A stretch of DNA of 29,010 bases from Nemertoderma westbladi (lineage: Eukaryota; Xenacoelomorpha; Nemertodermatida; Nemertodermatidae). The notes below the pieces were generated by a model that was not told the origin of the DNA, ran no database searches, and was given only the letters and a program-made list of their open reading frames with translations. Location: positions 1 to 29,010 of the forward strand of contig JAUCBJ010007812.1 of the NCBI GenBank assembly GCA_032718475.1, given 5' to 3'. The position numbers were made by a program, and so were the translations under genes. Position 1 is the stretch's first letter; every line of letters begins with the position of its first letter. This document shows positions 9,068 through 19,619 of this stretch, one piece after another.

Positions 9068-10080
9068 GGGAATATAGTACGTTTACTAAGGAAGACAACA
9101 TCAGTATCAACCCACTTAGTATGACACTTAATGGAGTTATTGATGCTGCTGTAATGGGGGGAGTGTCGATGTATGAACAAGCCTTCTGTACTCTGGAATA
9201 TTTGGAGAACAACCCGGACGATGAGTCTCTAGTCGTGCAACTAAAAGCGTTGATCCAGAGTCAGATAGTCATCCTAGAAGGGGGTCTATCCCTGCACGGT
9301 CGGCTGGTACCGGACTCTCTGCAGCAGCTGCAGTCAAAAATGGTCGAGTGTTTCGAAGAAATGCGAAAGAAATTAACCGATTATAAATTTATCGGTGGGA
9401 AAGCTCGGACTGCTACGAGCAGTCGACCTACGGACAGCGTGTTCATGGAGGACGGAGGGGGGAAGAGGTTGAGTGGCGAGCTCAGAGGGGCTCGGAATCA
9501 CGAGGAGTTGGGGAAGAAGATTAGCGGGGATTTGGGCTGCGGGAGTATGAGGGTGGTGTCTGGGGTGGGGATCCCCGGGGGCACCATGCATCGACGCACC
9601 AAGCGGCCCAGTATGCCGCAGTTGTTCCCATTGAGTCGTCAGCGATCGATGGACGTTAGTTCCGAGGACATCGACGAGTTGGCTCGTCCACCCTCGATCA
9701 TCTCGTTGTCAGAGTCACCACCCTCTGTCCGTCGGAGTCCATCGGCCGCTGCAGGGAGGTGCTCCCCCTTGGCCCCCTCATCCCCCGTGATTCCCCGGCC
9801 CCCCAAGGCGCCCCCCCTGCCCCCTCGCACCCGCACCAACGTGTCCCCATCCATTGGGAGCAGCGCCGTGGATCTCCTGCTCAGCGTTCAGTCGCAGCCA
9901 CCGCTGATACCCCCCAAGCGCTCCAGTATCTATAGCAACAGCGCAGTTGCATTGCGTTTGGATCCCAATACCTCCACCATCGCAGAGCAAGGGGGCACCG
10001 CGGGGGGTAAAGCAACGCCCCCTTTACCACCCCCTAAACGACGGCCAACCTCCCGCACCGAGGAAAATACCAGTTTGTAA
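9068..10080 (+). CDS. dock3/4-like: DOCK family GEF, end of DHR-2 and proline-rich tail, last exon
   Basis: Encodes residues 1172-1508 and the TAA stop at 10078-10080. The total coding length of the three exons is 4527 bp, an exact multiple of three. The first part completes DHR-2: INPLSMTLNGVIDAAVMGG contains the helix-10 segment whose valine acts as the nucleotide sensor in DOCK DHR-2 domains (by family alignment Val 1200, codon 9151-9153), followed by LHGRLVPDSLQQLQ. GVIDAAV and the flanking words resemble DOCK3/DOCK4. After about residue 1275 the protein is Ser/Pro-rich and likely disordered. It ends with three SH3-ligand motifs, PPLPPR (9811-9828), PPLIPPKR (from 9898) and PPLPPPKRR (10018-10044), as expected for a tail that binds Crk-type adaptors. 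No AATAAA is evident in the following 400 bp. Confidence 0.93.
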
Positions 10081-10524
10081 ACAATCATTGCCTTTTAAAG
10101 AAACGTTCTATAATATTCATATTTCATGCCAATTTTATCGCTGTTATATATTTATTATCCGAAATCATTGTGCCTTCTTCTAGTTTCCCACTACTAAATT
10201 AGATTTCCATTTAAGGGGTTTTTAAAATAGAGGAACATCCTGTATTTTAATATCCTGTACTAATTTCACTGATTTTATTTCTGTATATTTTGCAGAAAAT
10301 ATGTTAATTAATTAGTATTTTCTTCAAGTCTTATAATCTAATACTTTATAAGATTGCAGTTACGGGACTTTTATAATAATAATAATAATCAAATATTTAT
10401 AAGATATCAATATGTTATGACATATGTTATCGATATGGTAAATTTAAATAGAAATTTCTGTTAAAAAAATCACGTCTATATAAAAAATATTTTCCATGTA
10501 GATAAAAATATGTTCACTTAAAAA
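10081..10524. other. DOCK 3' UTR / downstream AT-rich sequence
   Basis: AT-rich and without a gene. It contains a short (AAT)n run near 10378. No canonical AATAAA is seen, so the transcript end is not placed. Confidence 0.4.
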
Positions 10525-11033
10525 TTATATTCTAAATCGAAATAATGTTTTTTTTAGCTTCGATTTGAATATAGACGGGGACGAGCTGCTGTCTCGCATT
10601 GGTTGAGGCAAGAAATTCCACACAGTGGGGGCAGCGAATGTTAAAGCGTGTTTGCTGTAGGTTTGAAGTTGGTATCGTGGGACCACTAATAAATTGGTAT
10701 CACTCGAAAGCAATGTTCTTGTTGGTTCGTAGCAAGATATCAATTCAGATAAATATGAGGGGGCCAAGCCGTTAACGCATTTGTAAGTTACATCACCGAT
10801 CTTAAAATCTATCCGTCGTGTCACTGGAAACCAATGTAGTTCCTTCAAGATCAGAGTTCGCGGTCGTATTTTCCAATATTTCTCAATAACCTAGTGGCAC
10901 TATTTTGTACATACTGAAGTTTTTTTAACATCTTTTGAAGTAAACCAAAATACAAGGAATTGTTGAAGTCGAGTTTATTAGTAATCAATGTGTGGATAGC
11001 AGTTTCCAGTTGCTTTCTTGGTAGGTATCATCT
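10525..11033 (-). pseudogene. LINE reverse transcriptase, C-terminal remnant (CR1/L2/Rex-like)
   Basis: Reading leftward from 11033, the frame encodes KQLETAIHTLITNKLDFNNS, YFGLLQKMLKKLQYVQNSAT and RLLRNIGKYDRE. A frameshift near 10855 follows, then LKELHWFPVTRRIDFKI, TYKCVNGLAPSYLSEL, LVVPRYQLQTYSKHALTFAA and PTVWNFLPQPMRDS before the stop. This order (L.QNSATRL, KELHW.PV..RI.FKI, Y...NGLAPSYL, R.......AAP..WN.LP) is the classic C-terminal end of non-LTR retrotransposon polymerases. The remnant is 5'-truncated and frameshifted, so it is dead. Clade assignment is tentative. Confidence 0.9.
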
Positions 11034-11848
11034 AATACGAGATTTGTTTTGCAGGTGGTAAAACGATCCCCGGACTACATTCGATATATGCTTGTCCAAA
11101 GTCAGCAGCAGTATTAACCATTAGTCAGTAACAGCAGTATTGCTATCAGCTATCAGCTACTCAGACTTTTAATGAAACTGTAACGTTCTCAACCGCCATA
11201 TAAAGTTCTACATTATATTATGCATAAATAATGTTCTAACGGAGATATGATATTTACATCTTCGAATGTGATTAAAATATTTTCTGCATTACACTAATAT
11301 TATCAGACAGACGGGGGGGGGGGGGGGGGGCTTGACGCAAATCCCATTTCGGCGAAATGAGATTTCGTCACAATGTTAAATTACCAATTTAGGGAAAGGA
11401 GCAGGTTACAGAGGCACGTTCTTCTAACCGAAACGATAAACGAGTCAATAGAACAGGGGTTACATATTTATTTCCGCTAACAAAGTTTTTTATTGTTTTT
11501 ATTGAATACACCAATAATACTAATTTATTAGTATTAGGAACTTAAAAGGCCAATTTATTAACGCCATTGATTTTGCCATGTCTGTCTCTAATCTAAACTT
11601 AGCCAAGTATTTATTATTTGTAATTGATTATTGTTTTAAAATATAACTTATGCATTTTACTTGCTTTACATAATATTTGATAATGGTTCGTATCATTTTC
11701 CAGGCCGGGTAACAATTGTAGACAAACATTTGTTGTTGTCTTACATAATTTTTACTATTTCATAAATAATTATTTTTTATTAATAATTGTGGTGCATTGC
11801 TTCCATATTTACGTAGAGTTAACTAATTATACGAATTTACCAAATACC
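11034..11848. other. Intergenic AT-rich sequence with poly-G run
   Basis: No gene. An 18-G run lies at 11313-11330. Just upstream of the LINE the sequence has a short duplicated CAGCAGTATT / AGCTATCAGCTA stretch (about 11105-11160). Confidence 0.5.
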
Positions 11849-12634
11849 GTAATAACTATTTACATACTGGTGTGTAAAGTAGCACTTTACAGTGTGATGA
11901 TCCGAGTGGCTTTGTTACACGAACGAACGTTAGTGATTGAGTGAAAATAAAGCCACGAGGATCAGAACACTGTAAATAAAGTACTTTGCAACAAGTATGT
12001 ATGTAGTTTTATTCCAAAATGTTAACATTACGAAATGATTGTACATATACATTATAAGTGATAGAAACTGCATAAATTATATTAGTTGCTGTATAAATAA
12101 ATGTAAAAATGACATAAATTATGTTATAAATAAGTTAGCTTATATTTATGGTGGCGTTTGGAGCCATATTAAAAATTTAGCTACTGGTTAGTAATAGCTA
12201 TACCCCGCCTACCGGTAGGTAATGCAGTAGGCCTATCTGGCTGTCAGGCAAATTTCCAGCTACTGTTTACGTGGTAACCATTGACGGCGTTAAGTAATGT
12301 CCCCTTAGTGGACATTACTTAACGACGTCATTGGTTACCACGTAAACAATAACACCAAATACAATACTAAATGTACAGGCCAATACAATGCTGTAATGTC
12401 CTCTAAAGTTGTAAAGTGGTAAATACCAATTCGCTATTAATACTAACGGGGTTGAGTAATGTTACAATTTTGGAATAAAACTACATACATACTTGTTGCA
12501 AAGTACTTTACAGTGTTCTGTTCCTCGTGACTTTATTTTCACCCACTCACTAAAATTCGTTCGTGTAACAAAGCCGCTCGGATTATCACACTGTAAAGTG
12601 CTACTTCACACACAAGTATGTAAATAGTCATTAC
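11849..12634. mobile_element. 786-bp foldback / long-TIR non-autonomous element
   Basis: The outer arms 11849-12030 and 12458-12634 are inverted repeats about 180 bp long, roughly 85% alike by eye; both read GTAAT.ACTATTTACATACT...CACTTTACAGTGT...ATGTAGTTTTATTCCAAAAT. In the middle, 12265-12302 and 12310-12347 form a second, almost perfect inverted repeat (38-bp arms, two mismatches, 7-bp loop). No transposase is encoded. I found no clear target-site duplication. A third, solo arm lies at 3290-3460. Confidence 0.8.
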
Positions 12635-13617
12635 TGTTGGTTAAATAATTATGCATTTTATATTTTTATTATTAAATTTAAATGATACAGTGTGATTGTT
12701 GTTAGTATCTCGGTATAAATACGGTGGTATATACAGTATATTCTATGCAGTAAATCCTAAAGCCAGTAATTGCTTCATTATTTAGTTTAATAAAAGTGGT
12801 TTATATGTCATATTAAGTTTATTAATTTTATCTTCGATTTGCAATATTTTATGTATTTTCATAGTATTTTTAAATTTGCTATTTTAATTATGTAATGAAT
12901 ATCGATTTCGTGAAAAATGTGACCATATCATATTATATTATATTTAATTCGGACAGAGCCGACAAATTATTGATTATAGATATTAAATAAAACGGAAAGA
13001 ATGTAGCAGGTTAAAATTGCCCAAACATATTAAAACATTCACAGCAAGGTTATAATTAGATCAGGCTAAAACCAGTTGTTAAGTGACGGAAGACACAGGT
13101 AAGGAAGGTCAGGGAAGCAAGTGTGTGAAGCACTGTATGAGACGCAGGAAGTCAGATACGTAAGGTAGATTGTAGACTGATGATTGTAGACTGTCAGGAT
13201 AAAATCTAGCGTCATTAAATTTGTTCCTTCATGGTAAGCGTTGACTGGCCTAACCTACTGTAGCATCTAGGTACTTTTGGTAATATTTGTAAGTCATTAG
13301 AGAATACACTGATGGCACGGGGTGGAGCTTTCTGCACATTTGGTGAGTTGAAAAGAGTCTGGTATATTTCCCACCACGACGGTATATTCCACGAGGCCTT
13401 CTGTAGAAAGCTCTGAACCAGTTCATTGGGACATGCAGCTGTACGGATCAGGGGGCCGATATTGCTTCTGAAGAATTCGTGTGATAGTGGTCGACAATAC
13501 AATGCAATAATTCATAGTGTTCTATTTGTGACATAATTCCCTAGGTATACATACCATCTGACGTAGTTTAAATATGAAGCGAGTTTGAAAGATGTCGTTC
13601 GCGGCGAATACATAATT
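12635..13617. other. Intergenic stretch, no supportable gene
   Basis: AT-rich to about 13000, then more mixed. A 95-codon minus-strand frame at 13215-13502 shows no recognisable domain. By its position it might be a further fragment of the minus-strand LINE interrupted by the Penelope-like insertion, but I cannot support that. Confidence 0.3.
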
Positions 13618-13620
13618 AAA

Positions 13621-14768
13621 ATCGAGTTATATTGGTGTTGTAAGGGAAGCCACGATTCTTGGTAAAACAAATTTGTCTGCGTCTGACATGCCCAGTGATT
13701 AACGACCTCCCACACACACTATGGGGAGACCGAATTCGAGGCCGGTTCAACTGCAAGTCCCATAATGTTTTATACATAATAACGTGTAATGAACACCCGA
13801 CCCAGTACTACCTCGACCAAAGAATATCGGAAGACCCTAACTGCCCCTCCTAAACCCAACAAACCGAACGTGGTGACCAGCAACCCAGAAGTCATCCTTC
13901 TGGAACACTTCGCCCAGTGTCGGAAATACACTGTTACCTGCGTACAGCAATTTCGTAATCACCACCGGCGTATTCACACCGAAGCCATCCTTATTAATTT
14001 ACACCATCATTCTGCTTTTTGTAACTTGATTCACTTTGTATAACATTAGCGTACCTTCAATGGTGGTGTTATATTATATATTTTATTATTGTATGCGGCT
14101 CGTTTCAACAGCTGCTAGACCTGCAGTAATTTATTATAGCATTGTGGTGTCACCTATCGACTTTATCTCATTTTATGAATTTTATCGATTTTCTGCTTAT
14201 GTTTAAATTAATTTTATTTCATTTCATTTCACTTTATTTCATTTTATTTAATTGTATCTTCCTAGCCATCCATACCTAAATGGCCGTATATCTTTTTATT
14301 AATTTTTACTTATTTTAACTTAATTTATTGTGTCTACCTAGGCTTAGTCACACTCGGCATTTTAACGATTATTCATCCGAAAAGTTTCACATTATTATAT
14401 TTTTAACTTTATTTTATAGTACTTACCTATTTTAATGTAATTTATCCTCCATGTTAGCCTAATCTCTCTTTTTACCACTGCTCATATTTTTATTTATTTT
14501 AATTATTTAATAGCATCCTCGTAACCAGGCATATACTGTACGATAGCCTCGTATAAATCAGTATCTTTTACAGTATATTATTATTCAATTAAATTTAATC
14601 GCGTATATACAGTACTTATTTTAATATGTAAATTATGTAAACATTTTAATATAGTTATATCACTGAAGACGTGACGTGTTGATACACGAAATGGCCATAT
14701 GAAAAAAGGAATTTGTTTTACCTAGAATCGTGGCTTAGAAGACCCTTACAACACCAATATAACTCGAT
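13621..14768 (+). mobile_element. Penelope-like element remnant with GIY-YIG endonuclease, inverted ends
   Basis: The ends are inverted repeats: 13621-13672 and the reverse complement of 14710-14768 share ATCGAGTTATATTGGTGTTG and CCACGATTCT.GGTAAAACAA, with a 6-base insertion in the right copy. Inside, in two frames broken by a frameshift (13659-13853, then 13789-14043), the protein resembles the endonuclease end of Penelope-like elements: TCPVIN, FNCKSHNVLYIITCNEHPTQYYL (the GIY-YIG strand, with the usual GQT degraded to DQR), VILLEHFAQC, and an RRIHTEAILINLHHHSAF-like end where the catalytic Glu helix would be. No reverse transcriptase domain is left, so the copy is 5'-truncated. The family call rests on the pattern, not on a search. 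Confidence 0.5.
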
Positions 14769-14834
14769 CTTGCGTAGTGACTTTCTGTATTGAACGGTCC
14801 AACCTTTGCGCACAAAGGCCTCTGAGATACCCAT

Positions 14835-15640
14835 AATGATCCCTTTTACTTTGGCCTTTTACTTTTGTTATTAACATTTAGAATGGCAACCAGGCTATCT
14901 AACTCCTCCCAGTGCAAATAATATAACATCCCCCGCGTAAGCCAAGGTTACAATCCACATAAATTCGAGAGAAGGTACGAAGCCTGCGCTCACCAGGGCC
15001 TCAAGTGGATCTGATGTATACATTAGGAAGAAAATCGGTGAACACAATGACCCCTGTTTCACGCCTTTGTAAATAGGTATTTCAATTTCATCTATCCTAT
15101 TTCCGAACTTGAGGTAGGATTTTGGAGAGTTTTCAAACAGTCGAGTGCTGTACATGTCGAAATCTCCCTGAATATCGAGTTGGCACATATGCACATCTTG
15201 TCTTCTTTCACACTGCTTTTCCAAGAATTATAGAATTATGGCCGTAATGATATCAGCTCCGATCTTCTTCTGGTATGCTAGTTAATTTGAGGCAATGTGG
15301 TCAGCTAGATTGGGGGCAAGTTCGTGGACTACCAAGCTTTCAAGGATTTTCCCCATTAGAGATACTGTTGGGACAGGTCTGTATGACTTCGCCTCACGGA
15401 TGGGTTTGTTGTTTCCCATATGTATGGAAGTGATCACGGTAGTTCCAAACAAATCAGGCACATGCTTGAGACGAAAGCATGAGTTTATGATGACGACCAG
15501 GAAATCGCAGCAAAACTGTTGATCTAGACCCAAAAGATGCTCCACTGCCAAACCAAAGAAGTCACAGGACTTTCCTCGATTTAGTGCTGATATCGCACGA
15601 CGAATTGTTTCCGCTGACACAATTGGAACTGTTGCATCTT
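14835..15640 (-). pseudogene. LINE reverse transcriptase core, broken
   Basis: Reading leftward from 15640: VPIVSAETIRRAISALNRGK then SCDFFGLAVEHLLG is the RT entry motif (LNRGKa.d..GL.aEHL). It is followed by PDLFGTTVITSIHMGNNKPI and SYRPVPTVSLMGKILESLV (RT motif 2). After a break (stop codons about 15225-15281) come LDIQGDFDMYSTRLF (motif A), GVKQGSLCSPIFFLMY (motif B) and TLAYAGDVILFAL. This last is motif C with YADD changed to YAGD, which would remove a catalytic aspartate. Another frameshift near 14895 gives EELDSLVAILNVNNKSKRPK. Stops, frameshifts and the YAGD change show a dead copy. It is a different lineage from the LINE at 10525-11033. Confidence 0.85.
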
Positions 15641-16059
15641 TACATTCAGGTTAGCTCTGATATTACTCAGAGATTTCCTGTACGCATCCTCATTACCTGA
15701 CTGACATTTGGTTCTCTCTCGTATGTTATCTTGGGCATCCATGTGGATATTGTTATTAAATCATTGTTTTTGTACTGAAGTTCAATTGTCAACTATTTAA
15801 GGGTGATAATGTGAATAATAAAGAACACTGAAAAGTCGCTATATTACAATATAACAATAATATTGGAGAAGGTTCAAGATTCTAATGGAATGGGGCTATA
15901 TAAGGGAAATGATAAATGATATTGATAAATTAAATAATAATGATAAATTGATAAATATAACCATTTTGTATAATTATTAGCCAATTTTATTTAAAAATAT
16001 GATAATTAATTAATTAAATTATTAATTAAAAAAATAAAGTCTAATTAAAAATTATATAA
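15641..16059. other. Intergenic, very AT-rich from 15780
   Basis: The first part may still belong to the LINE upstream of the RT core. From 15780 on it is AT-rich low-complexity sequence with ATTGATAAATTAAATAATAA-type repeats. No gene is seen. Confidence 0.4.
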
Positions 16060-16385
16060 GATAATTTTTGTAGAATCGATGACGCTGAGTCCAAAAAAGT
16101 TTCATGAAATTTGGACCAAAATTGAGGGACTAGTAGCAATTTTAGTGAAATTTTTAATTCCGCCTCCTGCCGCTAGAGGGAGGCCTAGAGGGAGGCTATG
16201 AACTTTCAAATTTTCCTATATAGGCTTATTTGGCCTTGCATACAGTGGTTGGCCATGACAAAGTTAGCAATATTATCATTTAACACTAATTGACAGCCAT
16301 TTTTTAAAAAGGTAGTAAATAAAAAAATGGGTACATTATACCACCCCCCCCCCCCCCCCCCCCCCTTAATAACATTGGGAAGCGA
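16060..16385. mobile_element. Second copy of the poly-G/poly-C-ended element family (half)
   Basis: Aligns to the reverse complement of 3485-3790. Shared pieces are ...AAAATTGA..GACTAGTAGCA, GCCGCTAGAGGG, CTTTCAAATTTTCC and, after the C run (22 C at 16344-16365), CCCTTAATAA. An AGTAAATAAAAAA piece next to the homopolymer also recurs at about 4348-4360. Only one end is recognised here. Confidence 0.55.
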
Positions 16386-16985
16386 TATATTTATGCTTGA
16401 GGCTTAAATACTTTTCCGAAATAAATTCTTTATTTATTTATGAGCTGTATGTTCCTTATGTGTTGCGATTCCAATTCTTGTATCTACACTCCCAAGGGTG
16501 TAAGACGCCCCTGGAGGTCGAACCAGCGCTGTTTGGGCCTTTTCGGCCATATGACATCATCAGCAGCTCAACTACAATTTATTTAAAATCATAAGTTTTA
16601 AGTTGTTTATCATGTCCACTAAATGTGCCTACTTAAGTTAAATTCTGATCATCGTGTAACCTATACAAAGCCTACAACTACTGTGTCAAATAGTGTCAAA
16701 CTTGCGTTTTGGGAGGTGCTGCCCTTTGGTCCTGCCTGTGTTGACCATACGTTTCATGCAAATTGACATCATAGTATTATATTGTACGATGTTATAATAT
16801 ATTTTCCCCACCCACATACACTAGGAAGGCATAAAAGTACAGACAAATACAACCCCCCCCCCCCCCCCCCATCATCACCATCTATACACCAAGCTACCCC
16901 CCCATACTACATGTAGTTAAAATCAAGATTCAACCAAGATTCATTTTCTATTTAAACCTTTAAAATATTATTCGCAACGATATCC
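16386..16985. other. Intergenic stretch with poly-C run
   Basis: No gene. An 18-C run lies at 16853-16870. The 16500-16570 part has a GGGCCTTTTCGGCC hairpin and a TCATCAG/TTTC pair that recalls a hammerhead core on the minus strand, which I did not accept. Confidence 0.4.
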
Positions 16986-16991
16986 CCTAAT

Positions 16992-17048
16992 GTCGCGTTA
17001 CGGAAAGTCGCGTTACGGAAAGTCGCGTTACGGAAAGTCGCGTTACGG
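16992..17048 (+). repeat. 15-bp tandem repeat, GTCGCGTTACGG motif x4
   Basis: Four copies of GTCGCGTTACGGAAA start at 16992, 17007, 17022 and 17037; the last lacks the AAA. The same 12-mer recurs, mainly inverted, in the cluster at 19620-19725. Confidence 0.95.
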
Positions 17049-17269
17049 GGTGGCATTTTAACTAAAAAAACTTAATTTATTAATTACTGTATTATTATTG
17101 TTGTATTCAGTACCACAGTACACAGTACCATAGGTATATTGGTCGAAAGTATAATCAGTATTGCCGAAATATTGCACTTTGAATTTATCATTATATTAAT
17201 CAAATCAAAAATATCTAAAACTAAAGCTTTTTAATTAGCCAGTCATGCCCCGCGTATAGCATTTGGTTC

Positions 17270-17630
17270 GGAGGTGGGGTGGTTTGGAATAGTTCAGCCG
17301 CGAAGGGGTGGTTCGGGGGTGGGTTGGGAAGAAATGGTTCGGCCGCGGAGGGGTGGTTCGGGGTGGGTTGGGAAGAAATGGTTCGGCCGCGAAGGGGTTG
17401 TTCGGGGGTGGGTTGGGTTGGAATGGTTCGGCCGCGAAGGGGTGGTTCGGTGGTGGGGTGGGTTGGAATGGTTCGACCGCGACGGGGTGGTTCGGGGGTG
17501 GGTTAGGAAGAAATGGTTCGGCCGCGAAGGGGTGGTTCGGGGGTGGGTTGGGAAGAAATGGTTCGGCCGCGGAGGGGTGGTTCGGGGGTGGGTTGGGTTG
17601 GAATGGTTCGGCCGCGACGGGGTGGTTCAC
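17270..17630. repeat. 45-bp G-rich minisatellite
   Basis: About eight units with a 45-bp period (one unit is 44 bp), anchored on ATGGTTCGGCCGCG at 17334, 17378, 17423 and onward. The GGGGTGG, GGGGGTGGG and TTGGG runs make it strongly G-rich on the + strand and a candidate for G-quadruplex formation. Since 45 is a multiple of three, long frames stay open on both strands (a Gly/Trp-rich 15-residue repeat one way, a Pro/Asn/Ala-rich repeat the other). I see no flanking non-repeat coding sequence and do not call a gene. Confidence 0.92.
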
Positions 17631-17757
17631 TACACCAACATGTCAGTCGGGATCACCACCCCCTCCCAATGCAGCTGCGGACTTTCAACTGGGTGATCGG
17701 CGGTTGGAAGGACGGCCATTGCCTGCTTGTCAGTCCCCAAACAGAATGCAATATGGT

Positions 17758-19309
17758 CAGGGGCGGATCCAGGAATTTAATTTCTGTGAATTTTGTCACA
17801 TTTTGAAGTTTATATTTTGGACTGAGGGGGCTGCCCCAGGGGTTTCCCGGGGGGGGGGGGGGGGGGGGGGTATGGGGGGGCAGAACCCCTTTTGCCCTGG
17901 TAGGGGTAAAGGGGACGGACTCTCATCCCGGATTTTTATTTAGATTTTAATATGAAATGTTTCAATCGATTATCTGACATTCGATTGACATATTGATGAT
18001 TTTCGATATATAAACTATAAATATTTGTTTCAAAATTTTAAAATATTTGTTTTACTCATTGAACATTTAAATGATTGGCAGTTATTAATTCTAGGAGATG
18101 AAATAATAATAATTTCTTTAAATGTTAGGCCTATATATTAAATAATAATTAGTAATTAATTACTATAACTAACACGCAGCTTGGTCTAGTGGTGACATTC
18201 CTGGGCTTCCATTCAGGAAGCCCTAGTTCGATCCCTAGATGGGGCAGCACTGTTTGGGAACAGTGCTTTAAATGCTGCAGCCTAGCCCAACCCGGGCTTT
18301 CATCCTTGGCTGGTCGGTAAATGGGAACCAAGGCAGCTTGGGAAATATAGTGGAAGGGTTTACTGTGGAAGATCTTCATCTCCAAGAATTATTAATAATT
18401 GCCTATTAACATACAGTAGTCTAATTAAAAGGATTGGATTGGGAGTGGGCGTGCTTTATTTTTATAAGAATAGAAAAATTAAAGTAATAAACTTAAAATG
18501 TTAGAATATTGGAATAAAACATTTGGATTAGGGCGGTCTGTATCGACTTACGTTTTAAACTGTAGCTGTGTGTTAAACTTTTATAGTATCTGCAACATGC
18601 TTCCATAATATATAAAATAACTGGTTTTCATGTCCCTTGTCCAATCATCTTTGAGCTATTGTGTTGTGTTCAGGTTAGAAGGCAAAGGTCTTTCTTTTCT
18701 TCTGTTCAATAAATGTGGTTCTGTGCTTGGCTTGCTGCTACGCATAAGTGTATGAATGCCAAAGTGCTTGCTCCTAATGTAGGGCCTTGGATAAGATTAA
18801 GATACTGTATATGACCTCCCAGTAGTAGTAGCCATTAGTTCACAAAGACAATTGGTTTGGCTTGCATAGACCCGACCCACCTAATATAACAGCAATATAC
18901 ATTACAAATAGCCCCATGCTTTACATTACATAGGTTGTTAGTGGTCTTTCAGTTCAGGTAAAGCAAGGCCATGTTCCTACAATGTATAGCCAGCCCATAA
19001 AGCCATACTGCTGATCTTACCCCCCTCACGCCAACATGGACCGCGCCCTTGGGACGGTTTACAGCGATTTTATCTTGGGGATGATGGTATGGAGTGGAGA
19101 TGGAAGTTGAGGTTAATGAATGTGGATTCCGCATGGGGTTAGCGAGTGATGACGGCCCTTGTACTTGTATGTTTTATCGTAACTATCAATAGTAAATCTA
19201 AAAAAAGTGTATTTTTATAAATCTTTTATAAATTTTACTCTTTTTATTTTCTTTCTCAAAAAATCTATGGTGCGCGGCGCCACGCGCCCCTATTGTGGAT
19301 CCGCGCCTG
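17758..19309. mobile_element. Non-autonomous hAT-type DNA transposon, 1552 bp, with 8-bp TSD
   Basis: The left end is CAGGGGCGGATCCAGG (17758 on). The right end, read as reverse complement from 19309, is CAGGCGCGGATCCACA. The first 14 bases differ at one position. The element is flanked by a perfect 8-bp duplication, AATATGGT, at 17750-17757 and 19310-19317. CAGG-type termini with an 8-bp duplication are the hallmark of the hAT superfamily. No transposase frame exists inside, so it was mobilised in trans. It contains a 22-G run (17849-17870) and a nested tRNA-derived SINE at about 18178-18400. Confidence 0.88.
18178..18400 (+). mobile_element. tRNA-derived SINE nested in the hAT element
   Basis: A-box-like TGGTCTAGTGGTGAC (from 18182) and B box AGTTCGATCCC (18225-18235) give a tRNA-like Pol III promoter. 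It is followed by a non-tRNA body (GGGGCAGCACTGTTTGGGAA, CTGGTCGGTAAATGGGAACC, AAGGCAGCTTGGGAAATATA) and an AT-rich tail. A minus-strand open frame across it (18149-18385) is a by-product. I could not define its target duplication. Confidence 0.7.
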
Positions 19310-19317
19310 AATATGGT

Positions 19318-19619
19318 CTCGGTAGCGAGCCAGGCGTTGGAACAACATCGATATGAAGTAGTGGAATATGTGTCCACAAAACCATTCATTGCTTCTTTGG
19401 CTGCTATTATTCACTGTAATCGGTATCTGTGCTTGAGGCTGTGACTAAGAATACCATAGAATACAATATTATATTGAATGTGATGTGAGGTTGTCGAAGA
19501 ACATCAGTATGAAAGATGGTAAAACATTACTACATTACTTTTTTCGGACCTCATCTGCACGTAAACACCATAGAATAATATGGATAATGATTCCCTATGT
19601 AAAACCAAGACAATAGATT
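19318..19619. other. Intergenic, no gene seen
   Basis: AT-rich sequence to the right of the hAT element; it is the continuation of the interrupted pre-insertion sequence left of 17750. No coding, RNA or repeat signal was recognised. Confidence 0.4.

Noticed and set aside
13215-13715. Minus-strand frames that might extend the LINE
   Set aside because: No LINE motif recognised; the second overlaps the Penelope-like end.
14650-14700. CTGAAGA...CGTGTTGATACACGAAA, a hammerhead-like hairpin near the end of the Penelope-like remnant
   Set aside because: The perfect CGTGT-TGAT-ACACG hairpin before AAA is real, but the conserved CTGATGA core is not matched at the correct place.
16503-16563. Hammerhead-like core on the minus strand: CTGATGA (16557-16563), GAAA (16541-16544), GTC (16503-16505)
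   Set aside because: Stem II would be only three pairs with a wobble and the wrong closing pair, and I found no stem I between the flanks.
17235-17943. Gly/Trp-rich and Pro/Asn-rich repeat proteins up to 211 codons
   Set aside because: Products of the 45-bp minisatellite; the longest also runs into the hAT element end and a poly-G run, so it cannot be a conserved protein.
18149-18385. 78-codon minus-strand frame
   Set aside because: It lies across the SINE body and is a by-product of that repeat.
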